In this document: positions 1 through 9,032 of the stretch, in pieces
Layout of the letters: each line of letters starts with the position of its first letter
Numbering within the stretch: the stretch's first letter is position 1
From: Clostridia bacterium
GTDB lineage: Bacteria > Bacillota_A > Clostridia > Oscillospirales > Acutalibacteraceae
Assembly: GCA_017441045.1 (NCBI GenBank)
Contig: JAFSAK010000005.1
Span: 1 to 19,712 of the forward strand
DNA length: 19,712 nucleotides
Direction of reading: 5' to 3'
The notes under the pieces: model-generated
Told to the model about the DNA's origin: nothing
Databases searched by the model: none
What the model saw: only the letters and a program-made list of their open reading frames with translations
Made by a program: the position numbers and the translations under genes

Positions 1-791
1 AGCACAGGGCTACCCATCCAAAGTTGATTATAATCTTCGGGTTTAACGCCCGTCGCCAAGAAGGGATTATAATCGGGGTCGCCGCCACGGTAAGCAATAG
101 AACAAGCTTTTAAATCAAGTTTTGCATATTCAACATCGTGACCTGCAATAGTGATATGCTCCGATTCATCCATAGAAATAGCGTGACCCGTACAACTTCT
201 TGCGCATATTTTACAGCGGTCACAAATCTTGCCTTCAAAAATCGGGTCGGGCTCAAGTTCTGCCGTAGTTAAAAGGCAGGCGAATCTCTGCAAAGGACCA
301 AATTCGGGAGTCAGAAAAACCTTGCTCCAACCATATTCGCCAAGGCCCGCGGCATAAGCGGCAACTCTTTGGTCTATCATAACATCGGGACAGGGTTTAT
401 CGGGAGAAACGGGAACGCTGACAGACGGGTCTCCCGGTTCCTTATCAAAATAAACACTTGGTCTTAAATAAATATTGGGAAGGGGCACTGATTCATAGCC
501 CTCATCCTCAAGATAACAACAAAGCTCACGAAGCACAACGGGTCCGAAAACCTCATTTATACCTGCATATCCCATAGCTGTATATGTAGAGAAGAAGGTA
601 CCCTCTTCAATACCACGAAGATATCCGCGAGGGATTCTAAAAGCTAATACTATACAACTTTTAGCATCAGGTTGTATGTAACGGGGGTCCTGCTCTTTGG
701 GAGCACCCTCAAATCTATCCATAGATGCAATACCGCAAAGGTCTGCTCCTAATTGTTTTGCTAATCTTTTAATTCCTTCTGCAGTTACCAT
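1..791 (-). CDS. QueG-like 4Fe-4S reductase-type protein, 3' end outside the window
   Basis: The first 263 residues are visible; the C-terminus lies beyond position 1. Translation starts MVTAEGIKRLAKQLGAD at an ATG (791-789) preceded by GGAGGT with 5 bases between, a strong ribosome binding site. Near the end of the visible part is the ferredoxin-type motif CDRCKICARSC (CxxCxxCxxxC), as in the double-cluster 4Fe-4S domain that QueG-like and reductive-dehalogenase-like proteins carry. Established: canonical QueG reduces epoxyqueuosine in tRNA modification, but many clostridial relatives with this layout have no assigned reaction. I therefore do not call it queG. It is cytoplasmic (no signal peptide) and is divergent from a radical SAM maturase, so a role in redox-enzyme maturation is conceivable but only inferred. 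An extended -10 sits just upstream. Confidence 0.75.
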   Translation of the reverse strand, partial: MVTAEGIKRLAKQLGADLCGIASMDRFEGAPKEQDPRYIQPDAKSCIVLAFRIPRGYLRGIEEGTFFSTYTAMGYAGINEVFGPVVLRELCCYLEDEGYESVPLPNIYLRPSVYFDKEPGDPSVSVPVSPDKPCPDVMIDQRVAAYAAGLGEYGWSKVFLTPEFGPLQRFACLLTTAELEPDPIFEGKICDRCKICARSCTGHAISMDESEHITIAGHDVEYAKLDLKACSIAYRGGDPDYNPFLATGVKPEDYNQLWMGSPV

Positions 792-823
792 ATTTACCTC
801 CAAGGTGTAATTTTCTTAATTAT

Positions 824-832
824 ATTATACCA
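824..832 (-). promoter_or_regulatory. Extended -10 promoter of the QueG-like gene
   Basis: On the minus strand the sequence TGGTATAAT is a perfect extended -10 (TGn followed by TATAAT), about 33 bases upstream of the ATG at 791. No good -35 is visible, which is normal for extended -10 promoters. Confidence 0.6.
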
Positions 833-921
833 TACATAAAATAAAGAATAATTCTATATTTGCTCATAAAAGTGCTGTTTTGTTCCTTCTTTGCCATACG
901 AATCTTGATTTTTAAAGTGAC

Positions 922-927
922 TATAAT
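922..927 (+). promoter_or_regulatory. -10 box before the radical SAM gene
   Basis: TATAAT matches the consensus exactly. The predicted transcription start is near 934, so the ATG at 933 would fall at the very 5' end of the message and the TTG at 963 is the better start. There is no recognisable -35 at the proper distance. A partial copy of the locus operator motif, TTTGTTCC-N3-TTT, lies at 879-892, but it is weak and in the opposite orientation to the other copies. Confidence 0.5.
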
Positions 928-962
928 ACAATATGATAAGAACTTTCAAAAGGGGTGAAGCT

Positions 963-2012
963 TTGAATAATAAGGAACCTATGTATTATCTTCGCTTTGA
1001 TGAAGATGATATTGACCTTCCGAAAAAATTGTATATTGAGCCCACCTCCATGTGTAATCTTAACTGCTCTATTTGCTTTCGCCACGGATGGATAGATGAG
1101 AAACTTGGCCATATGGACTTTTCTTTATTTGCAAATTTAGCAGAAGAACTTAAAACACTCCCCCATATTGAAGAAGTATTTTTCGGTGGAATGGGTGAGC
1201 CCCTTTTCCACACGCAAATATGCCAAATGATTTCTATTGTTCCTAAGGGTAAAAAGATATCTCTTTTGACCAACGGTACTATGCTCACCGAAGAAATGAG
1301 CGAAAATCTTATAAAATCGGGACTCGATGAACTTTGGGTATCTATGGATGGTTTTGAGAAATCTATTTATGAATCTATACAACTCGGAAGTCATTTTGAT
1401 ATAATTACGAAAAATTTAAGAAATTTTAATCTTAAAAGAAACGGCACCGATACGCGCCTTTGCATCACCTTTGTGGTAACAAGTGAAAACGCGGAGCAAT
1501 TAAAATATATAAATAAATTTGCCGAGGAATATAGCGTGGACACCCTCAATATAAGTCATATGATTCCCTCATCCCCAATTAAAAAGGAAGCGCTTCTATA
1601 CGAAAGGGATGATATACCCGTCGGCAAAATGCACCGATTTATCCTCAAAGCAAATAAAACCGAGCCGTATGTATGTCCTTTCATAACGAGCAATTCTGTT
1701 TTCGTAAAATGGAACGGAGATGTTTCTCCTTGTATGCAACTTTTACATGGGTGCCATACATATCTTTACGAAGAAAAGCGGGAAATCACAAGCTTTTCCT
1801 ACGGAAACATTAAAAAAGAAAGCCTTATGGGCAGTTGGAATAATCCGCAATATACCGAATTCAGAGAACGGGTGCGCACCTTCTATTTTCCCTTTTGCGA
1901 TATATGTTGGGGGTGCGATGATCGAAAGAAGAATTTAACCGACTGTGTTTACGGTGATTCCCCAACCTGCGGCGCTTGTCTTTGGGCTTCAGGCAAAGTT
2001 TTTTGCCCTTAA
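963..2012 (+). CDS. Radical SAM/SPASM maturase, tungsten-oxidoreductase maturase type
   Basis: I chose the TTG at 963 because AGGGGTG ends 5 bases before it; the in-frame ATG at 933 has no ribosome binding site and overlaps the predicted transcription start. Residue numbers here count from that ATG. The radical SAM cluster motif CNLNCSIC is at residues 41-48 (CxxxCxxC) and the GG.GEP SAM-binding motif is at 85-90. A Cys-rich SPASM region follows (C248, C267, C274, C322, C325, C328, C338, C346, C349, C358), ending CLWASGKVFCP. From memory, this ending and the FRHGW segment after the cluster resemble the maturases found next to tungsten-dependent aldehyde oxidoreductases (TIGR04317-like). No such oxidoreductase is in the window, so the client is unknown. 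The rhamnose mutarotase follows after 26 bases, probably on the same message. Confidence 0.72.
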   Translation: MNNKEPMYYLRFDEDDIDLPKKLYIEPTSMCNLNCSICFRHGWIDEKLGHMDFSLFANLAEELKTLPHIEEVFFGGMGEPLFHTQICQMISIVPKGKKISLLTNGTMLTEEMSENLIKSGLDELWVSMDGFEKSIYESIQLGSHFDIITKNLRNFNLKRNGTDTRLCITFVVTSENAEQLKYINKFAEEYSVDTLNISHMIPSSPIKKEALLYERDDIPVGKMHRFILKANKTEPYVCPFITSNSVFVKWNGDVSPCMQLLHGCHTYLYEEKREITSFSYGNIKKESLMGSWNNPQYTEFRERVRTFYFPFCDICWGCDDRKKNLTDCVYGDSPTCGACLWASGKVFCP

Positions 2013-2038
2013 TTAAAAATATAAAGGAGAACTAATTT

Positions 2039-2362
2039 ATGGAAAGATACGCTTGGAAGGCAACCGTTTTGCCGAATAAACTCGAAGAATACATTTACCG
2101 CCACGACAATATTTGGCCCGAACTTAAAGAAGTTTTAAGTAAGGCAGGCATCAGAAATTACACTATTTGGAATGTAGGCAACGACCTTTTCGGCTATTAT
2201 GAATGCGATAGCATCGAAAAAGCGGGAAGGGTGCAGGCGGATAGCCCCGTAGTTAAAAAATGGAACGAATATATGAAGGACGTTATGGTTATGGAAAAAG
2301 ACCCCGTAACCGGCGCCCAACCCCTTCTTAAAAAGGTTTTTTCCTTTAAAACCGAAGAATAA
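2039..2362 (+). CDS. rhaM: L-rhamnose mutarotase
   Basis: The 107-residue protein is the usual length of the RhaM/YiiL family, which interconverts the alpha and beta anomers of L-rhamnose in the cytoplasm. Family features are visible: the segment YRHDNIWPEL with its conserved His near residue 22, GYYECDS in the middle, and WNEYMKDVM near the C-terminus. An AAAGGAGA ribosome binding site lies 8 bases before the ATG. It follows the radical SAM gene by 26 bases and ends at a strong hairpin terminator, so the two form a short operon. The rest of the rhamnose pathway (isomerase, kinase, aldolase) is absent here. Its presence hints that the glycan handled by this locus contains rhamnose or a related 6-deoxy sugar. 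Some family members may act on other sugars. Confidence 0.85.
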   Translation: MERYAWKATVLPNKLEEYIYRHDNIWPELKEVLSKAGIRNYTIWNVGNDLFGYYECDSIEKAGRVQADSPVVKKWNEYMKDVMVMEKDPVTGAQPLLKKVFSFKTEE

Positions 2363-2370
2363 ACCAATAA

Positions 2371-2408
2371 AAAAACAAAAGGCACGGATTAAAAATCCGT
2401 GCCTTTTT
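2371..2408. terminator. Probably bidirectional terminator between rhaM and the giant surface protein
   Basis: A 10-bp stem, GGCACGGATT (2381-2390) and AATCCGTGCC (2394-2403), with an AAA loop is followed by five T on the plus strand. It is preceded by an A-rich run that acts as the T tract on the minus strand. It lies between two convergent stop codons (2362 and 2428). Confidence 0.9.
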
Positions 2409-2427
2409 GCGTTAATTCAGATAAGAA

Positions 2428-5400
2428 TTATTGGACTTCGCCATCTTCCTTCTTCTTTTTCTTAAGAATCAAGAGAATAATGAGTGCTGCCGCGATAACG
2501 ACTACTGCCGAACTTGCCGCAATAATTACCCAAAGATAATTAAATCCGTCTGCATTCTTTTTAGGACGTTTAATCTTATGAATTATTGTTTCATATTCAT
2601 CCTCATCATCTTCGGTTTCTTCTTCCTCGGTTTCTTCAAAGAAGAAATCATCGTTATCCTTGTCTGTTTCGGTTATATAACCGTCATCCTCATCAAAGTT
2701 TGCAAATTCGCAAAGAGCATAACTCATAAATGCGGTATCAATTGCCGTAATCACGAAATACTTATCATTCTGAATGGATTCATCTAATTCTATAACTTCA
2801 AGATAGCCGAAATAAGAATTTGCAATATAGGTGTTTTCAGAATCGGAAGCCATTGATTTAGGTATTTTAACTCTTAAATCTCTTCCTCCCACATCATCAA
2901 CTATATTTCCGTTTTCGTCGATTAGATATAGTTCATACATTTCGGTTGTGGCCTTGATGCCCTTATCTTTAAGTGTCTTAACTTCCTCGGCTGTAAGGTT
3001 GCGTTTTACAACCATAACATCGGTAGCGCCTACATAGGTATCATTTTCATTTTTGCCCATGATTTCAACAATAATACCCGTTTCTTCATCGGGAATGCGC
3101 TTAACAACGCCCTCCTCATCAACTCGGCCTACAAGTTCAAGACCGTTAACTCGAATTTGACCTATAACCGCAAGAATTTTCTCATTGAAATACTTGTTTT
3201 TAGTTTCAAGAATTTCAACCCTGATATATTGTGTAACAGTGGGAAGCGTTTTGATTTCGAAGTTGCCTTCTTCATCTGCATCGTCAATTCCATCAAATGT
3301 GGCTATGGGTTTAGCATTTTCGCCAAACAATTCCGTTTCATCGGCGCCGATATAGAATTTCATTTGTCTGGGCCAATAATCAGGGGTGCTTCCTGCCTTA
3401 ACATTGATAGTATCTATCGCATTATAGTTCTGAAGATTAACAACTATATTTATAGATTCTTTTCCGTTTTCTCCGCCATAGATGTCACCTACGGAGCCCT
3501 CATCGCCGTCAAATATATTGGCGAAGGGATAAATTGCGTTACCTGTGCCATCAAGGGTATATTTATTGGCGGTATAATCCATATAGTCGAGAACATAATT
3601 TTCTTTATTTTCGGTATAGATGTCTGCATAACTTGCATTATCTTCAACAATATTTATGTACTCAAACTCAAAGGTGTTCCAACCAATCGCTTCAAATTCG
3701 GTTATATCAGCAGCACCTGTAACAGTTTCTATAACGGAAAATCTCAGATACCTTGCTTCAAGGGAGGTTTCGGCGAATAGTTTTTGCGCCTTATCGGTAG
3801 CATCCCCGTTATAATTATAAACCAAGTTTGCTTCTTTCCAGACTCCCTCCTTGGAATCGGATGCATATACTTTAAACCGCTTGATATTTTTACTAAGCGT
3901 GTTGAGAGCAACCGACGTTAACTCAACATCTGCGCACATATCAAATACGAAATCAAGGTCTTTTCCGTTTTGCTCTACCAACACCGCATTATCGTAATTA
4001 TTATCCGTTGTAAGAGCATATTCATTATAACCGAATTCCGTTTCGGGAACTTCTGCCCTCTTGCCGTCAACATCGGTGCGGTAAACCTCTACGGGCGTGT
4101 GGTTTAGAAGATTAACTTCCTTTAAAGGTTTAACGTATTTTTCGCCATAGACACCAAACAAAGTATGGCGGAAATACATATTTGTAAGCGTCCAAGATTT
4201 CACTGCCTTTTCGAAATCATTTACAGGGAAAATAACTTTGTAGGCAATATATCTTGCAGTAATATTACCGTCAAAATTGAATACCTGAGTAATGGTAGAT
4301 CCATTAGGTCCGTTAAGCATATTATCGTAGGATGCTACCTTACTGCTTGATTTAAACAATGTGTTTACCGAATTCGAGGCATAGATTTCGTATTTACCCG
4401 TCTGCAAATATGCCTGCCAGAAATGGTTAATAAGTATCTTATCGATAACATGGGGCGCTCTAAGGTCGAAATAGATATACTTTTCTAATTCATCATCCGC
4501 TTTAGAAATTCTGATGTTGGTCATACCAACAGGAGTTCTGGTATTACCATCGGTCAATGTTGTAACGTTATATCCCGCAAGGGATGATGATAATCTTTCT
4601 TTAGATGTTCCGCTGTTGAATCTGAACCATTGTTCTTTGCCTACGAGAAGGTTATCGCCAAGGGCTGCGATTTCTTCATCAGAAAATTCACCCTTAGTAA
4701 CTGTATATCGTATAATTTGTCCCCAAACTCCAAATTCGCTAATTCTTACAATATCATCAAAGGCAGCGGCATCGGTATAGGGCTCATATATTCGAAGCGC
4801 TAAATATTTACCCTCAACCGTTCCAAAGCCATCGAATGAGAAAGTTTGAGCAAAATCGCCCGCCTCGTTATCGTGACTTAAAAGCAAACTATCCTTGGTA
4901 AATAAAGTTGCTCTTTCATCGGATGTATATATTTTATACGATGCATTTCTAAGAGCGGCTATTTCGCTATTTGCTACTAAAATATTTTTAATATTAAATT
5001 CACCCGGGAAAGAATATACAAGTTCGAGATAACTTCCCTCCTTCGCGAAATCGCCTGCAGGAATCATTTCTTCGGTATCCAATAAGCCGTCAGATAACTC
5101 TAATGTTTCAGTTTCTATAGGCATTATTGCGCTACCGTTATAGTAGTTTATTTCGGGAATTAAATCCTTCAAAAGATTATTCGAAAGAGTATCGGCATTC
5201 ATATCAACATCGGCCAAAGTCGCATAAGAAGTTACTGCGCATTCTCTCGTTGCGCCCAGCTTATCCCTAAGTTCTTTTGCCTTCTGAAGAGCCGCTACAA
5301 AATCTTCGGTATTATTGTATCCCGTGATATCAATGCGGGATGCCTGATATACCCATTCGGCTACATTCCAGTTTTCATTACCTGCGGGAATTTCAGCATT

Positions 5401-8400
5401 TATGGTACCCATAAGACAACCTACGGTTATATTGGCCTCTGCGCCGCCCACAAGTTGAAGTTCAAAACGTGTAAAGGTATTTTCTTTAAAGAACTGCTTC
5501 CAATCACTCACGCTGCCCATAGGCATAAGTTCATCAAGAGTAACCTTTATCCATTTACCAGCGTTTTGAGAATTAATATCAATATATTTGCTGCTTGCGA
5601 TAATGGTACTCGGTCCGCCTACGGCTCTGAATCCAAGTTTACCTTCGCTGGTTACAGAATTAATTTTGATATATAGGTATGCTCCGCCCTCGTTTTGCAA
5701 TGTGAAACCGCGGGCAAGATTCTGCTCGCCCTCTGCGGTGGGCTTTGCCGCCATAAACAATGTGTAGGAATTTCCATCGTGGGAATTTACACCTGCTCTA
5801 TTGGGATTTGCGGCCATATCAAGTGTAGCGGTCTGCTCACCATAAAGTTTAATTTCTTCTGCATCGGTTAAAGCTGTTGAGAAATTGTAAAGATTATCCT
5901 GGTCATCTTTGGATACTCTTCTGTATACAGTGGGATACTGTAGTACCTTAGTGGAAACTTCCATCTTTTGCCAAGCGTTTTTAAGGTCTTCAAGGACCAA
6001 CTCATCGGCGTATGCTTCTTCTGCATCAGCGAGAGCTTTTACGAACGCTTCTGTATCGTTATAGCCGCTAATATTGAATTTTCTTGCCGCCTTGACAAGT
6101 TCAGAACCCGAAAGGTCGGGCGCTTTGGCATTAACGATTCCTACTAAACTTCCAAACCAGCCGCTGAATTTAGTAGCATTAGAGCCGAGTGCAAATTGCA
6201 AGAAACCTAATTTGGCGGTGTTTCCGTTATTATCACTGTCGCTGGTTTTCATAGTTGCAAGAATGGCGTTCATTCCGCCGCTATTCATATCAGAAGCAGT
6301 AAAGGTTATCCATTTGCCTTCATCGGATTCGCTTATGCTATAATTCTTATCAGCAGTATCAACCGTTCCATCGCTATATAAATCAATATTAAATGAACCC
6401 GCCTTCGCAACATCTTCAACATAGAAACTGACCATAATATCCTTATAATCAGCTATATCAAGGCGCGAATATTCAGCCGATGTTCCGCTAGTGAATTTAG
6501 ACCACATAAAGCGGTTTTCGGCAGTTCCGGTAGTATTGTTAACTCCGCCGTGATATGAATAATAGTCACCAAGCTTATCAGCGGTAATACCTGCGGGTAA
6601 ATTTTCGATGCCATCGGCAGTATTATAAACCGTGCTTTGCGTATTTGTTCCCGAAATCTTTTCTAAAGATGGGGACATAAGGGTATCTACCTTATACATC
6701 TTATTCCACGCGGACTTAAGATTAACTACTGCCATTTCTTCCGCATAATATTCCTTTGCGGTATTTAATGCAGAAACGAAATTTTCGGTATTTGTGTAAT
6801 TGGATAAATCCAAATTCACAGCCGCATCAATAAGCTCTACGCCTTCAAGCTCAGGGGCTACGGCGCTCTTTGCCGCCATAATACAACCAACGGTTATATT
6901 CGCCTCGGCTCCATCAACAAGCTGAAGCTCCATACGGGAAAATCTTTGAGTAGTCAACTGGGTTTTCCAATCAGTCATAGCGTTCATTGGCATAAGGTCA
7001 TCAAGGGATACCTTCTGCCAATTTCCCACACTACCGGCATCAACCGTTAAATAGTAATTGCTCACAAATATATTGCTGCCGTTTGTTACAATCTTAAAGC
7101 CCAATCGACCCGATTTTGCAACAGAGTTTACCTTTATATACAGATACGCCGCATCTTCGCCGTTTATATAAATACCTCTATCAAGGTTAACGGCGCTTTC
7201 GGTGGGCTTTGCTGACATAAATAAGGTGTATGTATTAGCAGAGCTTGATACTGCAGTTCTGTTGGGAGCCGCTGTCATATTAACGGTAGCAGTCTGCTCA
7301 CCGTAGAGTGAAAATCCATTCGCGTTTACAGCAGTTGAGAAACCGTAAAGATTATCCTGATCGGTTCCCGCAGTTCTTCTGTAAGCGGTGGGATATTCAA
7401 GGACTCTATGAGCAGTTTCCATCTCGCCCCAAGCGGATTTAAGATTTGCTTCCACCAATTCTTCTGCATAAAGTTCTTCAGCAACGCTGAGAGCCGCCGT
7501 AAATGCCTCTGTATTTTCATAACCGCTTATATCAAGCGCTTTAGCGGCGGAAATGAGTTCTACACCCGAAAGGTTGGGAACTTCGGCATTTATAATACCT
7601 ACCAAACTTCCAAACCAACCCTTTGGCTTAACCTTATTGTCACCGAAGTTAAACTGAATCCAACCAAAATTTCTGGAAGCAAGCGCTGAACGAATACCAT
7701 CAATTCCGCCATTAATCATATCGGCAGAATTAAGGGTGGTCCATTTGCCCTTCATTTCTTCGGTTATTACAAAAGATTTTTCCGAATACGGTGAAGAAGC
7801 ATTATCATAAACCTGAATTGCTCCGCCCGATGTGTTTACGGTTAAATCTTCTATATAGAAGCTAATCGCAATATCATCGTATTTATCTATTTTTGCAGCA
7901 AGCATCTGAAAAGCGGTAGTGCTCTTTGACCACATAATACGGTTATTTCCGGTTCCTGTGGTATCAAAAATTTTGGTATGATATGCATAATAATCGCCAA
8001 GTTGATTAGCGCTAATACCGGTGGGTAAGGATGCATCTAATCCGTTCGAAGTTGCATATAGGTTATCTGCTACGGTATTAGTACCCGAAACCTTCTGGAT
8101 GGTAGGATACATAATAGTTTCTATCTTTTGCATTTTACCCCAGGCATCTTTAAGGTTTTTAACAGCAACTCCTTTGGGGCTATCGTCAATAAAGAGGGCC
8201 TCTGCGGCTGTAAGAGCAGAAATGAAATCCTCGGTATTTGAATATTCCGATATATCCAAAGCTTTGGCTGCATTAATAAGTTCTAATCCATCAAGTTCGG
8301 GAACTTCAGCATTTAAAATACCGATTAAACTACCAAACCAACCCTTAGGTTTCACCTTATTAGCGCCGAAATTAAGCTGAATCCAACCGAAATTTTTCGA

Positions 8401-9015
8401 AGATAGAGCCGAGCGGATGCCATCGATTCCGCCGTTTACCATATCGGCAGAATAAATGGTAGTCCATTTGCCCTTCATTGCCTCGGTAACAATGAAACTT
8501 TCTTCAATTAATCTACTTGAATCATTATTATATGCTTGAAGAGCTCCCCCCGATACATTTACGGTAAGGTCTTCTATATAAAAACTAAATGCGATATCAT
8601 CATACTTATCTATTTTTGAAGCAAGTGTCTGAAAAGCGGTAGTGCTCTTTGACCACATAATACGGTTTTCGCCCGTACCTGTTGTCTCAAAGGCGCCTTT
8701 ATGATAGGCATAATAATCGCCGAGTTGATTAGCGCTAATACCTGTGGGTAAGGATGCATCTAATCCGTTTGCCGTAGTATAAATACTATCTGCTACGGTG
8801 TTTGTACCCGAAACCTTCTGGATGGTAGGATACATAATGGTTTCTATCTTCTGCATTTTACCCCAGGCATCTTTAAGCGCAGATATAGCCAATGTTTGTT
8901 CGGCGGTTTCGGCCGAAACAAAACTGATAACACCGCTTAAAACGGGAAGCAATACGCTTAAAACAATAGCGAGGGAAAGAATGACAGCTATTGAATTTTT
9001 AAATAGTTTTTTCAT
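2428..9015 (-). CDS. Giant membrane-anchored modular surface protein with five ~240-aa repeats and four discoidin-like domains
   Basis: 2195 residues. A signal peptide (residues 1-35, ending VSA) is followed by five tandem modules starting at residues 47, 288, 525, 766 and 1011, each opening with an LKxAWxKM-type helix, in the order A-A-B-A-B. Next come four discoidin/F5-8C-like beta-sandwich segments (about 1275-1432, 1455-1624, 1635-1779, 1800-1962), a further beta-rich domain to about 2105, and an Asp/Glu-rich stretch (2105-2140). A single membrane segment (about 2158-2184) and a KKKKK cytoplasmic tail end the protein. There is no sortase motif and no catalytic domain that I recognise. The likely role is binding glycan at the cell surface; this is inferred from the discoidin-like domains and from its position 17 bases after a secreted glycoside hydrolase gene. 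GGGAGG lies 8 bases before the ATG. A 5' part is closely related to the dockerin protein at 14814-18071. Confidence 0.88.
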   Translation of the reverse strand: MKKLFKNSIAVILSLAIVLSVLLPVLSGVISFVSAETAEQTLAISALKDAWGKMQKIETIMYPTIQKVSGTNTVADSIYTTANGLDASLPTGISANQLGDYYAYHKGAFETTGTGENRIMWSKSTTAFQTLASKIDKYDDIAFSFYIEDLTVNVSGGALQAYNNDSSRLIEESFIVTEAMKGKWTTIYSADMVNGGIDGIRSALSSKNFGWIQLNFGANKVKPKGWFGSLIGILNAEVPELDGLELINAAKALDISEYSNTEDFISALTAAEALFIDDSPKGVAVKNLKDAWGKMQKIETIMYPTIQKVSGTNTVADNLYATSNGLDASLPTGISANQLGDYYAYHTKIFDTTGTGNNRIMWSKSTTAFQMLAAKIDKYDDIAISFYIEDLTVNTSGGAIQVYDNASSPYSEKSFVITEEMKGKWTTLNSADMINGGIDGIRSALASRNFGWIQFNFGDNKVKPKGWFGSLVGIINAEVPNLSGVELISAAKALDISGYENTEAFTAALSVAEELYAEELVEANLKSAWGEMETAHRVLEYPTAYRRTAGTDQDNLYGFSTAVNANGFSLYGEQTATVNMTAAPNRTAVSSSANTYTLFMSAKPTESAVNLDRGIYINGEDAAYLYIKVNSVAKSGRLGFKIVTNGSNIFVSNYYLTVDAGSVGNWQKVSLDDLMPMNAMTDWKTQLTTQRFSRMELQLVDGAEANITVGCIMAAKSAVAPELEGVELIDAAVNLDLSNYTNTENFVSALNTAKEYYAEEMAVVNLKSAWNKMYKVDTLMSPSLEKISGTNTQSTVYNTADGIENLPAGITADKLGDYYSYHGGVNNTTGTAENRFMWSKFTSGTSAEYSRLDIADYKDIMVSFYVEDVAKAGSFNIDLYSDGTVDTADKNYSISESDEGKWITFTASDMNSGGMNAILATMKTSDSDNNGNTAKLGFLQFALGSNATKFSGWFGSLVGIVNAKAPDLSGSELVKAARKFNISGYNDTEAFVKALADAEEAYADELVLEDLKNAWQKMEVSTKVLQYPTVYRRVSKDDQDNLYNFSTALTDAEEIKLYGEQTATLDMAANPNRAGVNSHDGNSYTLFMAAKPTAEGEQNLARGFTLQNEGGAYLYIKINSVTSEGKLGFRAVGGPSTIIASSKYIDINSQNAGKWIKVTLDELMPMGSVSDWKQFFKENTFTRFELQLVGGAEANITVGCLMGTINAEIPAGNENWNVAEWVYQASRIDITGYNNTEDFVAALQKAKELRDKLGATRECAVTSYATLADVDMNADTLSNNLLKDLIPEINYYNGSAIMPIETETLELSDGLLDTEEMIPAGDFAKEGSYLELVYSFPGEFNIKNILVANSEIAALRNASYKIYTSDERATLFTKDSLLLSHDNEAGDFAQTFSFDGFGTVEGKYLALRIYEPYTDAAAFDDIVRISEFGVWGQIIRYTVTKGEFSDEEIAALGDNLLVGKEQWFRFNSGTSKERLSSSLAGYNVTTLTDGNTRTPVGMTNIRISKADDELEKYIYFDLRAPHVIDKILINHFWQAYLQTGKYEIYASNSVNTLFKSSSKVASYDNMLNGPNGSTITQVFNFDGNITARYIAYKVIFPVNDFEKAVKSWTLTNMYFRHTLFGVYGEKYVKPLKEVNLLNHTPVEVYRTDVDGKRAEVPETEFGYNEYALTTDNNYDNAVLVEQNGKDLDFVFDMCADVELTSVALNTLSKNIKRFKVYASDSKEGVWKEANLVYNYNGDATDKAQKLFAETSLEARYLRFSVIETVTGAADITEFEAIGWNTFEFEYINIVEDNASYADIYTENKENYVLDYMDYTANKYTLDGTGNAIYPFANIFDGDEGSVGDIYGGENGKESINIVVNLQNYNAIDTINVKAGSTPDYWPRQMKFYIGADETELFGENAKPIATFDGIDDADEEGNFEIKTLPTVTQYIRVEILETKNKYFNEKILAVIGQIRVNGLELVGRVDEEGVVKRIPDEETGIIVEIMGKNENDTYVGATDVMVVKRNLTAEEVKTLKDKGIKATTEMYELYLIDENGNIVDDVGGRDLRVKIPKSMASDSENTYIANSYFGYLEVIELDESIQNDKYFVITAIDTAFMSYALCEFANFDEDDGYITETDKDNDDFFFEETEEEETEDDEDEYETIIHKIKRPKKNADGFNYLWVIIAASSAVVVIAAALIILLILKKKKKEDGEVQ
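2464..2544 (-). other. C-terminal membrane anchor of the giant protein
   Basis: Residues about 2158-2184 are uniformly hydrophobic (LWVIIAASSAVVVIAAALII and onward) and are followed by KKKKK. This orientation puts the large N-terminal part outside and the lysine tail inside the cell. An acidic run just before it (FFFEETEEEETEDDEDE) may act as a spacer. Confidence 0.85.
3130..5193 (-). other. Four discoidin (F5/8 type C)-like domains
   Basis: Four segments share the discoidin pattern: a central Y.IY.S or F.VYASD strand and a late ARYI/KYLAL strand leading to an FGVWG/FGVYG/FEAIGW-type end. Approximate positions are 4720-5193, 4144-4653, 3679-4113 and 3130-3618. The family often binds carbohydrate; here the assignment rests on pattern only. 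Confidence 0.6.
5260..8877 (-). repeat. Array of five ~720-bp modules, order A-A-B-A-B in the direction of translation
   Basis: Module limits are A1 8155-8877, A2 7444-8154, B1 6721-7443, A3 5986-6720 and B2 5260-5985. A modules share MYPTIQKVSGTNT, LGDYYAYH, RIMWSK, and KGWFGSL near the end. B modules share YPTAYRR, DQDNLY, LYGEQTAT, YTLFM.AKP, and GAEANITVGC. Both end with a helical segment of the NTE.F..AL..A.E.Y type. A1 and A2 are still close at DNA level, for example around 8081-8150 and 8806-8875, so this pair is a recent duplication. The core looks like a beta-sandwich binding domain and the ends resemble FIVAR-like helical linkers; I know no named family that fits. Confidence 0.85.
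6727..6849 (-). repeat. 123-bp tract nearly identical to 15774-15896 (copy in module B1)
   Basis: 122 of 123 bases match the copy in the dockerin protein gene; the only difference is C at 6759 against A at 15806 (Ala to Ser). It encodes the helical end of module B1 (GVELIDAAVNLDL to about AEEMAV). Identity stops abruptly on both sides. Confidence 0.95.
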
Positions 9016-9032
9016 AATTGTTTTCCTCCCTA

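Noticed and set aside
879..892. Operator copy before the radical SAM gene (TTTGTTCC-N3-TTT)
   Set aside because: Only part of the motif matches and its orientation to the promoter is opposite to the other copies; it could be chance in AT-rich sequence.
3157..3780. 207-codon open frame on the plus strand
   Set aside because: It lies fully antisense to the giant surface protein gene, has no ribosome binding site, and its composition follows the complement of the repeat-rich coding strand.
2428..9015. CRISPR-like or short tandem repeats in the giant gene
   Set aside because: The repeats are about 720 bp, in frame and protein-coding, without short unit-spacer structure.
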